A stretch of 64,000 nucleotides of DNA from Escarpia spicata (taxonomy: Eukaryota; Annelida; Polychaeta; Sabellida; Siboglinidae). The stretch is taken from positions 186,001-250,000 of the forward strand of contig CAXEFP010000923.1 of assembly GCA_963995525.1 (NCBI GenBank), in the 5' to 3' direction. Shown piece by piece: positions 12,401-25,758 of this stretch (the stretch's first letter is position 1; the number at the start of each line of letters is the position of its first letter). The position numbers were made by a program, and so were the translations under genes. The notes beneath the pieces were generated by a model. It was given only the letters and a program-made list of their open reading frames with translations. It was not told where the DNA came from and ran no database searches.

Positions 12401-14677
12401 GTTTTCACACCTATAACTTACGTAATATGTTCTTGTAACTTACGTGACGGGGATAAAACGGTAACATGCATTCCCATTTGGGGTTAATCTAGTTATGTGT
12501 GTAGCTTGATATCAATCTAGCCTTCGTGAAGATTTGTAACATGCAAAACATCTATTTGGGGTAAGACCACATTAAATATCCTTCCGCCGAAAATAGTGCA
12601 TTACAAATACCGTTTTGCTGTGATATGCATTAATTTTTTTCGAACACTTTGATATGGGACATGTTTGTCTCGTGAGTACTGAAGGTACTGCTGCTTTAGA
12701 CAAGAAAAAACTTCAAATGGGGATGAGTTTTCACACCTATAACTTACGTAATATGTTCTTGTAACTTACGTGACGGAGATAGAACGGTAACCTGCATTCC
12801 CATTTGTGATTAATCTAGTTATGTGTGTAGCTTGATATCAATCTAGCCTTCGTGAAGATTTGTAACATGCAAAACATCTATTTGGGGTAAGACCACATTA
12901 AGGATCCTTCCGCCGAAAAAAGTGCACTACAAATACCGTTTTGCTGTGATATGCATTAATTTTTTTCGAACATTTTTACATGGGACATGTTTGTCACGTG
13001 AGTACTGAATGTACTGCTGCTTTAGACAAGATAAAACATCAAATGGGGATGAATTTTCACACCTATAACTTACGTAATATGTTCTTGTAACTTACGTGAC
13101 GGGGATAAAACGGTAACATGCATTCCCATTTGGGGTTAATCTAGTTATGTGTGTAGCATGATATCAATCTAGCATTCGTGAAGATTTTTAACATGCAAAA
13201 CATCTATTTGGGGTAAGACCACATTAAGGATCCTTCCGCCGAAAAAAGTGCACTACAAATACCGTTTTGCTGTGATATGCATTAATTTGTTTCGAACATT
13301 TTGACATGGGACATGTTTGTCTCGTGAGTACTGAATGTACTGCTGCTTTAGACAAGATAAAACATCAAATGGGGATGAGTTTTCACACCTATAACTTACG
13401 TAATATGTTCTTGTAACTTACGTGACGGGGATAAAACGGTAACATGCATTCCCATTTGGGGTTAATCTAGTTATGTGTGTAGCTTGATATCAATCTAGCC
13501 TTCGTGAAGATTTGTAACATGCAAAACATCTATTTGGGGTAAGACCACATTAAATATCCTTCCGCCGAAAAAAGTGCATTACAAATACCGTTTTGCTGTG
13601 ATATGCATTAATTTTTTTCGAACACTTTGATATGGGACATGTTTGTCTCGTGAGTACTGAAGGTACTGCTGCTTTAGACAAGAAAAAACTTCAAATGGGG
13701 ATGAGTTTTCACACCTATAACTTACGTAATATGTTCTTGTAACTTACGTGACGGAGATAGAACGGTAACCTGCATTCCCATTTGTGATTAATCTAGTTAT
13801 GTGTGTAGCTTGATATCAATCTAGCCTTCGTGAAGATTTGTAACATGCAAAACATCTATTTGGGGTAAGACCACATTAAGGATCCTTCCACCGAAAAAAG
13901 TGCACTACAAATACCGTTTTGCTGTGATATGCATTAATTTTTTTCGAACACTTGGACATGGGACATGTTTGTCTCGTGAGTACTGAAGGTACTGCTGCTT
14001 TAGACAAGATAAAACTTGAAATGGTGATGAGTTTTCATACCTATAACTTACGTAATATGTTCTTGTAACTTACGTGACGGAGATAGAACGGTAACATGCA
14101 TTCCCATTTGTGGTTAATATAATTATGTGTGTAGCTTGATATCAATCTAGCCTTCGTGAAGATTTGTAACATGCAAATCATCTATTTGGGATAAGACCAC
14201 ATTAAGGATCCTTCCGCCGAAAAAAGTGCACTACAAATACCGTTTTGCTGTGATATGCATTAATTTTTTTCGAACACTTTGACATGGGACACGTTTGTCT
14301 CGTGAGTACTGAATGTACTGCTGCTTTAGACAAGAAAAAACTTCAAATGGGGATTAGTTTTCACACCTATAACTTACGTAATATGTTCTTGTAACTTACG
14401 TGACGGAGATAGAAGGGTAACATGCATTCCCATTTGTGATTAATCTAGTTATGTGTGTAGCTTGATATCAATCTAGCCTTCGTGAAGATTTGTAACATGC
14501 AAAACATCTATTTGGGGTAAGACCACATTAAAGATCCTTCCGCCGAAAAAAGTGCACTACAAATACCGTTTTGCTGTGATATGCATTCATTTTTTTCGAA
14601 CACTTTGATATGGGACATGTTTGTCTCGTGAGTACTGAAGGTACTGCTGCTTTAGACAAGAAAAAACTTCAAATGGG
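9463..14677. repeat. Block of 16 monomers, copy 2
   Basis: This is the counterpart of 3922-8810. It begins with the GTGAACTAC / TTTTGTCATGG monomer and ends with the CATTCATTTTTTTCG monomer. It has one more monomer than copy 1 near 13374-14025. Monomer 13700 joins the left half typical of 7181 and 12722 (AACCTGC) to the right half typical of 7833 (CCACCG, CTTGGACATGG). Either copy 1 lost one monomer by a within-monomer crossover or copy 2 gained one. Small private changes such as TTTCAAACC at about 11427 mark independent mutation. Confidence 0.83.
12071..12395. repeat. 325-bp monomer with CGACAATTGG deletion (2)
   Basis: Same deletion and same linked variants as at 6530, with the usual GGAGATAGAAC. 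It is preceded by the TAACTGACGTGACTGG monomer and is the counterpart of the 6530 copy at an offset of 5541. Confidence 0.92.
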
Positions 14678-15655
14678 GATGAGTTTTCACACCTATAACT
14701 TACGTAATATGTTCTTGTAACTTACGTGACGGGGATAAAACGGTAACATGCATTCCCATTTGGGGTTAATCTAGTTATGTGTGTAGCTTGATATCAATCT
14801 AGCCTTCGTGAAGATTTGTAACATGCAAATCATCTATTTGGGATAAGACCACATTAAGGATCCTTCCACCGAAAAAAGTGCACTACAAATACCGTTTTGC
14901 TGTGATATGCATTAATTGTTTTCGAACACTTGGACATGGGACATGTTTGTCTCGTGAGTACTGAAGGTACTGCTGCTTTAGACAAGATAAAACTTGAAAT
15001 GGTGATGAGTTTTCACACCTATAACTTACGTAATATGTTCTTGTAACTTACGTGAAGGAGATAGAACGGTAACATGCATTCCCATTTGTGGTTAATATAA
15101 TTATGTGTGTAGCTTGATATCAATCTAGCCTTCGTGAAGATTTGTAACATGCAAAACATATATTTGGGGTAAGACCACATTAAGGATCCTTCCGCCGAAA
15201 AAAGTGCACTACAAATACCGTTTTGCTGTGATATGCATTAATTTTTTTCGAACACATGGACATGGGACATGTTTGTCTCGTGAGTACTGAAGGTACTGCT
15301 GCTTTAGACAAGAAAAAACTTCAAATGGGGATGAGTTTTCACACCTATAACTTACGTAATATGTTCTTGTAACTTACGTGACGGGGATAAAACGGTAACA
15401 TGCATTCCCATTTGGGGTTAATCTAGTTATGTGTGTAGCTTGATATCAATCTAGCCTTCGTGAAGATTTGTAACATGCAAATCATCTATTTGGGATAAGA
15501 CCACATTAAGGATCCTTCCGCCGAAAAAAGTGCACTACAAATACCGTTTTGCTGTGATATGCATTAATTTTTTTCGAACACTTTGACATGGGACATGTTT
15601 GTCTCGTGAGTACTGAATGTACTGCTGCTTTAGATAAGAAGAAACTTCAAATGGG
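12722..15655. repeat. Nine-monomer module, first of three occurrences
   Basis: The run from the AACCTGC monomer (12722) to the TAGATAAGAAG monomer (starting at 15330) is found again at 20217-23150 and at 25759-28692. The first offset is 7495 bp (23 monomers less three bases, matching the three 325-bp monomers in between) and the second is 5542 bp. Markers in order: AACCTGC; AGATTTTTAAC with AATTTGTTTCG; AAATATCC; AACCTGC with CCACCG; TTTCATACC; GAAGGGTAAC; AATTGTTTTCG; GTGAAGGAG; TAGATAAGAAG. Confidence 0.88.
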
Positions 15656-16307
15656 GATTAGTTTTCACACCTATAACTTACGTAATATGTTCTTGTAACT
15701 TACGTGACGGGGATAAAACGGTAACATGCATTCCCATTTGGGGTTAATCTAGTTATGTGTGTAGCATGATATCAATCTAGCATTCGTGAAGATTTGTAAC
15801 ATGCAAAACATCTATTTGGGGTAAGACCACATTAAGGATCCTTCCGCCGAAAAAAGTGCACTACAAATACCGTTTTGCTGTGATATGCATTAATTTTTTT
15901 CGAACATTTTGACATGGGACATGTTTGTCTCGTGAGTACTGAATGTACTGCTGCTTTAGACAAGATAAAACATCAAATGGGGATGAGTTTTCACACCTAT
16001 AACTTACGTAATATGTTCTTGTAACTGACGTGACTGGGATAAAACGGTAACATGCATTCCCATTTGGGGTTAATCTAGTTATGTGTGTAGCTTGATATCA
16101 ATCTAGCCTTCGTGAAGATTTGTAACATGCAAAACATCTATTTGGGGTAAGACCACATTAAATATCCTTCCGCCGAAAAAAGTGCATTACAAATACCGTT
16201 TTGCTGTGATATGCATTAATTTTTTTCGAAAACTTTGATATGGGACATGTTTGTCTCGTGAGTACTGAAGGTACTGCTGCTTTAGACAAGAAAAAACTTC
16301 AAATGGG

Positions 16308-16632
16308 GATGAGTTTTCACACCTATAACTTACGTAATATGTTCTTGTAACTTACGTGACGGAGATAGAACGGTAACATGCATTCCCATTTGTGATTAAT
16401 CTAGTTATGTGTGTAGCTTGATATCAATCTAGCCTTCGTGAAGATTTGTAACATGCAAAACATATATTTGGGGTAAGACCACATTAAGGATCCTTCCACC
16501 GAAAAAAGTGCACTACAAATACCGTTTTGCTGTGATATGCATTAATTTTTTTCGACAATTGGACATGGGACATGTTTGTCTCGTGAGTACTGAAGGTACT
16601 GCTGCTTTAGACAAGAAAAAACTTCAAATGGG
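16308..16632. repeat. 325-bp monomer with CGACAATTGG deletion (3)
   Basis: Fourth monomer of the first 1629-bp unit. Its deletion explains why the five-mer period is 1629 and not 1630. Confidence 0.93.
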
Positions 16633-17936
16633 GATGAGTTTTCACACCTATAACTTACGTAATATGTTCTTGTAACTTACGTGACGGGGATAAAACGGTA
16701 ACATGCATTCCCATTTGGGGTTAATCTAGTTATGTGTGTAGCTTGATATCAATCTAGCCTTCGTGAAGATTTGTAACATGCAAAACATATATTTGGGGTA
16801 AGACCACATTAAGGATCCTTCCGCCGAAAAAAGTGCACTACAAATACCGTTTTGCTGTGATATGCATTAATTTTTTTCGAACACTTTGATATGGGACATG
16901 TTTGTCTCGTGAGTACTGAAGGTACTGCTGCTTTAGACAAGAAAAAACTTCAAATGGGGATGAGTTTTCACACCTATAACTTACGTAATATGTTCTTGTA
17001 ACTTACGTGACGGGGATAAAACGGTAACATGCATTCCCATTTGGGGTTAATCTAGTTATGTGTGTAGCTTGATATCAATCTAGCCTTCGTGAAGATTTGT
17101 AACATGCAAATCATCTATTTGGGATAAGACCACATTAAGGATCCTTCCGCCGAAAAAAGTGCACTACAAATACCGTTTTGCTGTGATATGCATTAATTTT
17201 TTTCGAACACTTTGACATGGGACATGTTTGTCTCGTGAGTACTGAATGTACTGCTGCTTTAGATAAGAAGAAACTTCAAATGGGGATTAGTTTTCACACC
17301 TATAACTTACGTAATATGTTCTTGTAACTTACGTGACGGGGATAAAACGGTAACATGCATTCCCATTTGGGGTTAATCTAGTTATGTGTGTAGCATGATA
17401 TCAATCTAGCATTCGTGAAGATTTGTAACATGCAAAACATCTATTTGGGGTAAGACCACATTAAGGATCCTTCCGCCGAAAAAAGTGCACTACAAATACC
17501 GTTTTGCTGTGATATGCATTAATTTTTTTCGAACATTTTGACATGGGACATGTTTGTCTCGTGAGTACTGAATGTACTGCTGCTTTAGACAAGATAAAAC
17601 ATCAAATGGGGATGAGTTTTCACACCTATAACTTACGTAATATGTTCTTGTAACTGACGTGACTGGGATAAAACGGTAACATGCATTCCCATTTGGGGTT
17701 AATCTAGTTATGTGTGTAGCTTGATATCAATCTAGCCTTCGTGAAGATTTGTAACATGCAAAACATCTATTTGGGGTAAGACCACATTAAATATCCTTCC
17801 GCCGAAAAAAGTGCATTACAAATACCGTTTTGCTGTGATATGCATTAATTTTTTTCGAAAACTTTGATATGGGACATGTTTGTCTCGTGAGTACTGAAGG
17901 TACTGCTGCTTTAGACAAGAAAAAACTTCAAATGGG

Positions 17937-18261
17937 GATGAGTTTTCACACCTATAACTTACGTAATATGTTCTTGTAACTTACGTGACGGAGATAGAAC
18001 GGTAACATGCATTCCCATTTGTGATTAATCTAGTTATGTGTGTAGCTTGATATCAATCTAGCCTTCGTGAAGATTTGTAACATGCAAAACATATATTTGG
18101 GGTAAGACCACATTAAGGATCCTTCCACCGAAAAAAGTGCACTACAAATACCGTTTTGCTGTGATATGCATTAATTTTTTTCGACAATTGGACATGGGAC
18201 ATGTTTGTCTCGTGAGTACTGAAGGTACTGCTGCTTTAGACAAGAAAAAACTTCAAATGGG
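17937..18261. repeat. 325-bp monomer with CGACAATTGG deletion (4)
   Basis: Fourth monomer of the second 1629-bp unit; it carries the same linked variants as the copy at 16308. Confidence 0.93.
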
Positions 18262-19565
18262 GATGAGTTTTCACACCTATAACTTACGTAATATGTTCTT
18301 GTAACTTACGTGACGGGGATAAAACGGTAACATGCATTCCCATTTGGGGTTAATCTAGTTATGTGTGTAGCTTGATATCAATCTAGCCTTCGTGAAGATT
18401 TGTAACATGCAAAACATCTATTTGGGGTAAGACCACATTAAATATCCTTCCGCCGAAAATAGTGCATTACAAATACCGTTTTGCTGTGATATGCATTAAT
18501 TTTTTTCGAACACTTTGATATGGGACATGTTTGTCTCGTGAGTACTGAAGGTACTGCTGCTTTAGACAAGAAAAAACTTCAAATGGGGATGAGTTTTCAC
18601 ACCTATAACTTACGTAATATGTTCTTGTAACTTACGTGACGGGGATAAAACGGTAACATGCATTCCCATTTGGGGTTAATCTAGTTATGTGTGTAGCTTG
18701 ATATCAATCTAGCCTTCGTGAAGATTTGTAACATGCAAATCATCTATTTGGGATAAGACCACATTAAGGATCCTTCCGCCGAAAAAAGTGCACTACAAAT
18801 ACCGTTTTGCTGTGATATGCATTAATTTTTTTCGAACACTTTGACATGGGACATGTTTGTCTCGTGAGTACTGAATGTACTGCTGCTTTAGATAAGAAGA
18901 AACTTCAAATGGGGATTAGTTTTCACACCTATAACTTACGTAATATGTTCTTGTAACTTACGTGACGGGGATAAAACGGTAACATGCATTCCCATTTGGG
19001 GTTAATCTAGTTATGTGTGTAGCATGATATCAATCTAGCATTCGTGAAGATTTGTAACATGCAAAACATCTATTTGGGGTAAGACCACATTAAGGATCCT
19101 TCCGCCGAAAAAAGTGCACTACAAATACCGTTTTGCTGTGATATGCATTAATTTTTTTCGAACATTTTGACATGGGACATGTTTGTCTCGTGAGTACTGA
19201 ATGTACTGCTGCTTTAGACAAGATAAAACATCAAATGGGGATGAGTTTTCACACCTATAACTTACGTAATATGTTCTTGTAACTGACGTGACTGGGATAA
19301 AACGGTAACATGCATTCCCATTTGGGGTTAATCTAGTTATGTGTGTAGCTTGATATCAATCTAGCCTTCGTGAAGATTTGTAACATGCAAAACATCTATT
19401 TGGGGTAAGACCACATTAAATATCCTTCCGCCGAAAAAAGTGCATTACAAATACCGTTTTGCTGTGATATGCATTAATTTTTTTCGAAAACTTTGATATG
19501 GGACATGTTTGTCTCGTGAGTACTGAAGGTACTGCTGCTTTAGACAAGAAAAAACTTCAAATGGG

Positions 19566-19890
19566 GATGAGTTTTCACACCTATAACTTACGTAATATGT
19601 TCTTGTAACTTACGTGACGGAGATAGAACGGTAACATGCATTCCCATTTGTGATTAATCTAGTTATGTGTGTAGCTTGATATCAATCTAGCCTTCGTGAA
19701 GATTTGTAACATGCAAAACATATATTTGGGGTAAGACCACATTAAGGATCCTTCCACCGAAAAAAGTGCACTACAAATACCGTTTTGCTGTGATATGCAT
19801 TAATTTTTTTCGACAATTGGACATGGGACATGTTTGTCTCGTGAGTACTGAAGGTACTGCTGCTTTAGACAAGAAAAAACTTCAAATGGG
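19566..19890. repeat. 325-bp monomer with CGACAATTGG deletion (5)
   Basis: Fourth monomer of the third 1629-bp unit. It is the last occurrence of this deletion in the window; the lineage is absent to the right of 20 kb. Confidence 0.93.
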
Positions 19891-20216
19891 GATGAGTTTT
19901 CACACCTATAACTTACGTAATATGTTCTTGTAACTTACGTGACGGGGATAAAACGGTAACATGCATTCCCATTTGGGGTTAATCTAGTTATGTGTGTAGC
20001 TTGATATCAATCTAGCCTTCGTGAAGATTTGTAACATGCAAAACATCTATTTGGGGTAAGACCACATTAAATATCCTTCCGCCGAAAATAGTGCATTACA
20101 AATACCGTTTTGCTGTGATATGCATTAATTTTTTTCGAACACTTTGATATGGGACATGTTTGTCTCGTGAGTACTGAAGGTACTGCTGCTTTAGACAAGA
20201 AAAAACTTCAAATGGG

Positions 20217-23200
20217 GATGAGTTTTCACACCTATAACTTACGTAATATGTTCTTGTAACTTACGTGACGGAGATAGAACGGTAACCTGCATTCCCATTT
20301 GTGATTAATCTAGTTATGTGTGTAGCTTGATATCAATCTAGCCTTCGTGAAGATTTGTAACATGCAAAACATCTATTTGGGGTAAGACCACATTAAGGAT
20401 CCTTCCGCCGAAAAAAGTGCACTACAAATACCGTTTTGCTGTGATATGCATTAATTTTTTTCGAACATTTTTACATGGGACATGTTTGTCACGTGAGTAC
20501 TGAATGTACTGCTGCTTTAGACAAGATAAAACATCAAATGGGGATGAATTTTCACACCTATAACTTACGTAATATGTTCTTGTAACTTACGTGACGGGGA
20601 TAAAACGGTAACATGCATTCCCATTTGGGGTTAATCTAGTTATGTGTGTAGCATGATATCAATCTAGCATTCGTGAAGATTTTTAACATGCAAAACATCT
20701 ATTTGGGGTAAGACCACATTAAGGATCCTTCCGCCGAAAAAAGTGCACTACAAATACCGTTTTGCTGTGATATGCATTAATTTGTTTCGAACATTTTGAC
20801 ATGGGACATGTTTGTCTCGTGAGTACTGAATGTACTGCTGCTTTAGACAAGATAAAACATCAAATGGGGATGAGTTTTCACACCTATAACTTACGTAATA
20901 TGTTCTTGTAACTTACGTGACGGGGATAAAACGGTAACATGCATTCCCATTTGGGGTTAATCTAGTTATGTGTGTAGCTTGATATCAATCTAGCCTTCGT
21001 GAAGATTTGTAACATGCAAAACATCTATTTGGGGTAAGACCACATTAAATATCCTTCCGCCGAAAAAAGTGCATTACAAATACCGTTTTGCTGTGATATG
21101 CATTAATTTTTTTCGAACACTTTGATATGGGACATGTTTGTCTCGTGAGTACTGAAGGTACTGCTGCTTTAGACAAGAAAAAACTTCAAATGGGGATGAG
21201 TTTTCACACCTATAACTTACGTAATATGTTCTTGTAACTTACGTGACGGAGATAGAACGGTAACCTGCATTCCCATTTGTGATTAATCTAGTTATGTGTG
21301 TAGCTTGATATCAATCTAGCCTTCGTGAAGATTTGTAACATGCAAAACATCTATTTGGGGTAAGACCACATTAAGGATCCTTCCACCGAAAAAAGTGCAC
21401 TACAAATACCGTTTTGCTGTGATATGCATTAATTTTTTTCGAACACTTGGACATGGGACATGTTTGTCTCGTGAGTACTGAAGGTACTGCTGCTTTAGAC
21501 AAGATAAAACTTGAAATGGTGATGAGTTTTCATACCTATAACTTACGTAATATGTTCTTGTAACTTACGTGACGGAGATAGAACGGTAACATGCATTCCC
21601 ATTTGTGGTTAATATAATTATGTGTGTAGCTTGATATCAATCTAGCCTTCGTGAAGATTTGTAACATGCAAATCATCTATTTGGGATAAGACCACATTAA
21701 GGATCCTTCCGCCGAAAAAAGTGCACTACAAATACCGTTTTGCTGTGATATGCATTAATTTTTTTCGAACACTTTGACATGGGACACGTTTGTCTCGTGA
21801 GTACTGAATGTACTGCTGCTTTAGACAAGAAAAAACTTCAAATGGGGATTAGTTTTCACACCTATAACTTACGTAATATGTTCTTGTAACTTACGTGACG
21901 GAGATAGAAGGGTAACATGCATTCCCATTTGTGATTAATCTAGTTATGTGTGTAGCTTGATATCAATCTAGCCTTCGTGAAGATTTGTAACATGCAAAAC
22001 ATCTATTTGGGGTAAGACCACATTAAAGATCCTTCCGCCGAAAAAAGTGCACTACAAATACCGTTTTGCTGTGATATGCATTCATTTTTTTCGAACACTT
22101 TGATATGGGACATGTTTGTCTCGTGAGTACTGAAGGTACTGCTGCTTTAGACAAGAAAAAACTTCAAATGGGGATGAGTTTTCACACCTATAACTTACGT
22201 AATATGTTCTTGTAACTTACGTGACGGGGATAAAACGGTAACATGCATTCCCATTTGGGGTTAATCTAGTTATGTGTGTAGCTTGATATCAATCTAGCCT
22301 TCGTGAAGATTTGTAACATGCAAATCATCTATTTGGGATAAGACCACATTAAGGATCCTTCCACCGAAAAAAGTGCACTACAAATACCGTTTTGCTGTGA
22401 TATGCATTAATTGTTTTCGAACACTTGGACATGGGACATGTTTGTCTCGTGAGTACTGAAGGTACTGCTGCTTTAGACAAGATAAAACTTGAAATGGTGA
22501 TGAGTTTTCACACCTATAACTTACGTAATATGTTCTTGTAACTTACGTGAAGGAGATAGAACGGTAACATGCATTCCCATTTGTGGTTAATATAATTATG
22601 TGTGTAGCTTGATATCAATCTAGCCTTCGTGAAGATTTGTAACATGCAAAACATATATTTGGGGTAAGACCACATTAAGGATCCTTCCGCCGAAAAAAGT
22701 GCACTACAAATACCGTTTTGCTGTGATATGCATTAATTTTTTTCGAACACATGGACATGGGACATGTTTGTCTCGTGAGTACTGAAGGTACTGCTGCTTT
22801 AGACAAGAAAAAACTTCAAATGGGGATGAGTTTTCACACCTATAACTTACGTAATATGTTCTTGTAACTTACGTGACGGGGATAAAACGGTAACATGCAT
22901 TCCCATTTGGGGTTAATCTAGTTATGTGTGTAGCTTGATATCAATCTAGCCTTCGTGAAGATTTGTAACATGCAAATCATCTATTTGGGATAAGACCACA
23001 TTAAGGATCCTTCCGCCGAAAAAAGTGCACTACAAATACCGTTTTGCTGTGATATGCATTAATTTTTTTCGAACACTTTGACATGGGACATGTTTGTCTC
23101 GTGAGTACTGAATGTACTGCTGCTTTAGATAAGAAGAAACTTCAAATGGGGATTAGTTTTCACACCTATAACTTACGTAATATGTTCTTGTAACTTACGT

Positions 23201-25758
23201 GACGGAGATAGAACGGTAACATGCATTCCCATTTGTGATTAATCTATTTATGTGTGTAGCTTGATATCAATCTAGCCTTCGTGAAGATTTGTAACATGCA
23301 AAACATCTATTTGGTGTAAGACCACATTAAAGATCCTTCCGCCGAAAAAAGTGCACTACAAATACCGTTTTGCTGTGATATGCATTAATTTTTTTCGAAC
23401 ACTTTGATATGGGACATGTTTGTCTCGTGAGTACTGAAGGTACTGCTGCTTTAGACAAGAAAAAACTTCAAATGGGGATGAGTTTTCACACCTATAACTT
23501 ACGTAATATGTTCTTGTAACTTACGTGACGGGGATAAAACGGTAACATGCATTCCCATTTGGGGTTAATCTAGTTATGTGTGTAGCTTGATATCAATCTA
23601 GCCTTCGTGAAGATTTGTAACATGCAAATCATCTATTTGGGATAAGACCACATTAAGGATCCTTCCGCCGAAAAAAGTGCACTACAAATACCGTTTTGCT
23701 GTGATATGCATTAATTTTTTTCGAACACTTTGACATGGGACACGTTTGTCTCGTGAGTACTGAATGTACTGCTGCTTTAGACAAGAAAAAACTTCAAATG
23801 GGGATTAGTTTTCACACCTATAACTTACGTAATATGTTCTTGTAACTTACGTGACGGAGATAGAACGGTAACATGCATTCCCATTTGTGATTAATCTAGT
23901 TATGTGTGTAGCTTGATATCAATCTAGCCTTCGTGAAGATTTGTAACATGCAAAACATCAATTTGAGGTAAGACCACATTAAAGATCCTTCCGCCGAAAA
24001 AAGTGCATTACAAATACCGTTTTGTTGTGATATGCATTAATTTTTTTCGAACACTTGGACATGGGACATGTTTGTCTCGTGAGTACTGAAGGTACTGCTG
24101 CTTTAGACAAGATAAAACTTGAAATGGTGATGAGTTTTCACACCTATAACTTACGTAATATGTTCTTGTAACTTACGTGACGGAGATAGAACGGTAACAT
24201 GCATTCCCATTTGTGGTTAATATAATTATGTGTGTAGCTTGATATCAATCTAGCCTTCGTGAAGATTTGTAACATGCAAAACATATATTTGGGGTAAGAC
24301 CACATTAAGGATCCTTCCGCCGAAAAAAGTGCACTACAAATACCGTTTTGCTGTGATATGCATTAATTTTTTTCGAACACTTGGACATGGGACATGTTTG
24401 TCTCGTGAGTACTGAAGGTACTGCTGCTTTAGACAAGAAAAAACTTCAAATGGGGATGAGTTTTCACACCTATAACTTACGTAATATGTTCTTGTAACTT
24501 ACGTGACGGGGATAAAACGGTAACATGCATTCCCATTTGGGGTTAATCTAGTTATGTGCGTAGCTTGATATCAATCTAGCCTTCGTGAAGATTTGTAACA
24601 TGCAAAACATCTATTTGGGGTAAGACCACATTAAAGATCCTTCCGCCGAAAAAAGTGCACTACAAATACCGTTTTGTTGTGATATGCATTAATTTTTTTC
24701 GAACACTTGGACATGGGACATGTTTGTCTCGTGAGTACTGAAGGTACTGCTGCTTTAGACAAGATAAAACTTGAAATGGTGATGAGTTTTCACACCTATA
24801 ACTTACGTAATATGTTCTTGTAACTTACGTGACGGAGATAGAACGGTAACATGCATTCCCATTTGTGGTTAATATAATTATGTGTGTAGCTTGATATCAA
24901 TCTAGCCTTCGTGAAGATTTGTAACATGCAAAACATATATTTGGGGTAAGACCACATTAAGGATCCTTCCGCCGAAAAAAGTGAACTACAAATACCGTTT
25001 TGCTGTGATATGCATTAATTTTTTTCGAACATTTTGTCATGGGACATGTTTGTCTCGTGAGTACTGAATGTACTGCTGCTTTAGACAAGATAAAACATCA
25101 AATGGGGATGAGTTTTCACACCTATAACTTACGTAATATGTTCTTGTAACTTACGTGACGGGGATAAAACGGTAACATGCATTCCCATTTGTGATTAATC
25201 TAGTTATGTGTGTAGCTTGATATCAATCTAGCCTTCGTGAAGATTTGTAACATGAAAAACAACTATTTGGGGTAAGACCACATTAAGGATCCTTCCACCG
25301 AAAAAAGTGCACTACAAATACCGTTTTGCTGTGATATGCATTAATTTTTTTCGAACACTTGGACATGGGACATGTTTGTCTCGTGAGTACTGAAGGTACT
25401 GCTGCTTTAGACAAGAAAAAACTTCAAATGGGGATGAGTTTTCACACCTATAACTTACGTAATATGTTCTTGTAACTTACGTGACGGGGATAAAACGGTA
25501 ACATGCATTCCCATTTGGGGTTAATCTAGTTATGTGTGTAGCTTGATATCAATCTAGCCTTCGTGAAGATTTGTAACATGCAAATCATCTATTTGGGATA
25601 AGACCACATTAAATATCCTTCCGCCGAAAATAGTGCATTACAAATACCGTTTTGCTGTGATATGCATTAATTTTTTTCGAACACTTTGATATGGGACATG
25701 TTTGTCTCGTGAGTACTGAAGGTACTGCTGCTTTAGACAAGAAAAAACTTCAAATGGG
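20217..25758. repeat. Seventeen-monomer HOR (5542 bp), copy 1
   Basis: The sequence from 20217 recurs from 25759 at an offset of 5542 (17 x 326). Examples: AACCTGC at 20284 and 25826, and the TTTCATACC monomer at 21521 and 27063. The unit has four starting monomers, then a six-monomer module (21521-23476), then a second six-monomer module (23477-25432), then a hybrid monomer at 25433. Both six-monomer modules later appear as separate tandem HORs. The hybrid joins a CAAATCATC / GGGATAAG left part to an AAATATCC / AAAATAGTG right part, and so marks the duplication junction. Confidence 0.9.

Larger units (their letters stand above)
15330..20216. repeat. Five-monomer HOR (1629 bp), three tandem copies
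   Basis: Units run 15330-16958, 16959-18587 and 18588-20216. The marker TAGATAAGAAG starts at 15631, 17260 and 18889, exactly 1629 bp apart. Each unit is four 326-bp monomers and one of 325 bp. Order: (1) CAAATCATC and TAGATAAGAAG; (2) GATTAG, GTAGCATGAT, AGCATTCG; (3) TAACTGACGTGACTGG, AAATATCC, CGAAAACTTTG; (4) GGAGATAG, CGACAATTGG, the short one; (5) a monomer ending ACTTTGATATGG. The fifth monomer differs in the first unit (CATATAT, AAGGATCC) from the other two (CATCTAT, AAATATCC, AAAATAGTG). Otherwise the units look nearly identical, so the expansion is probably recent. Confidence 0.93.
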
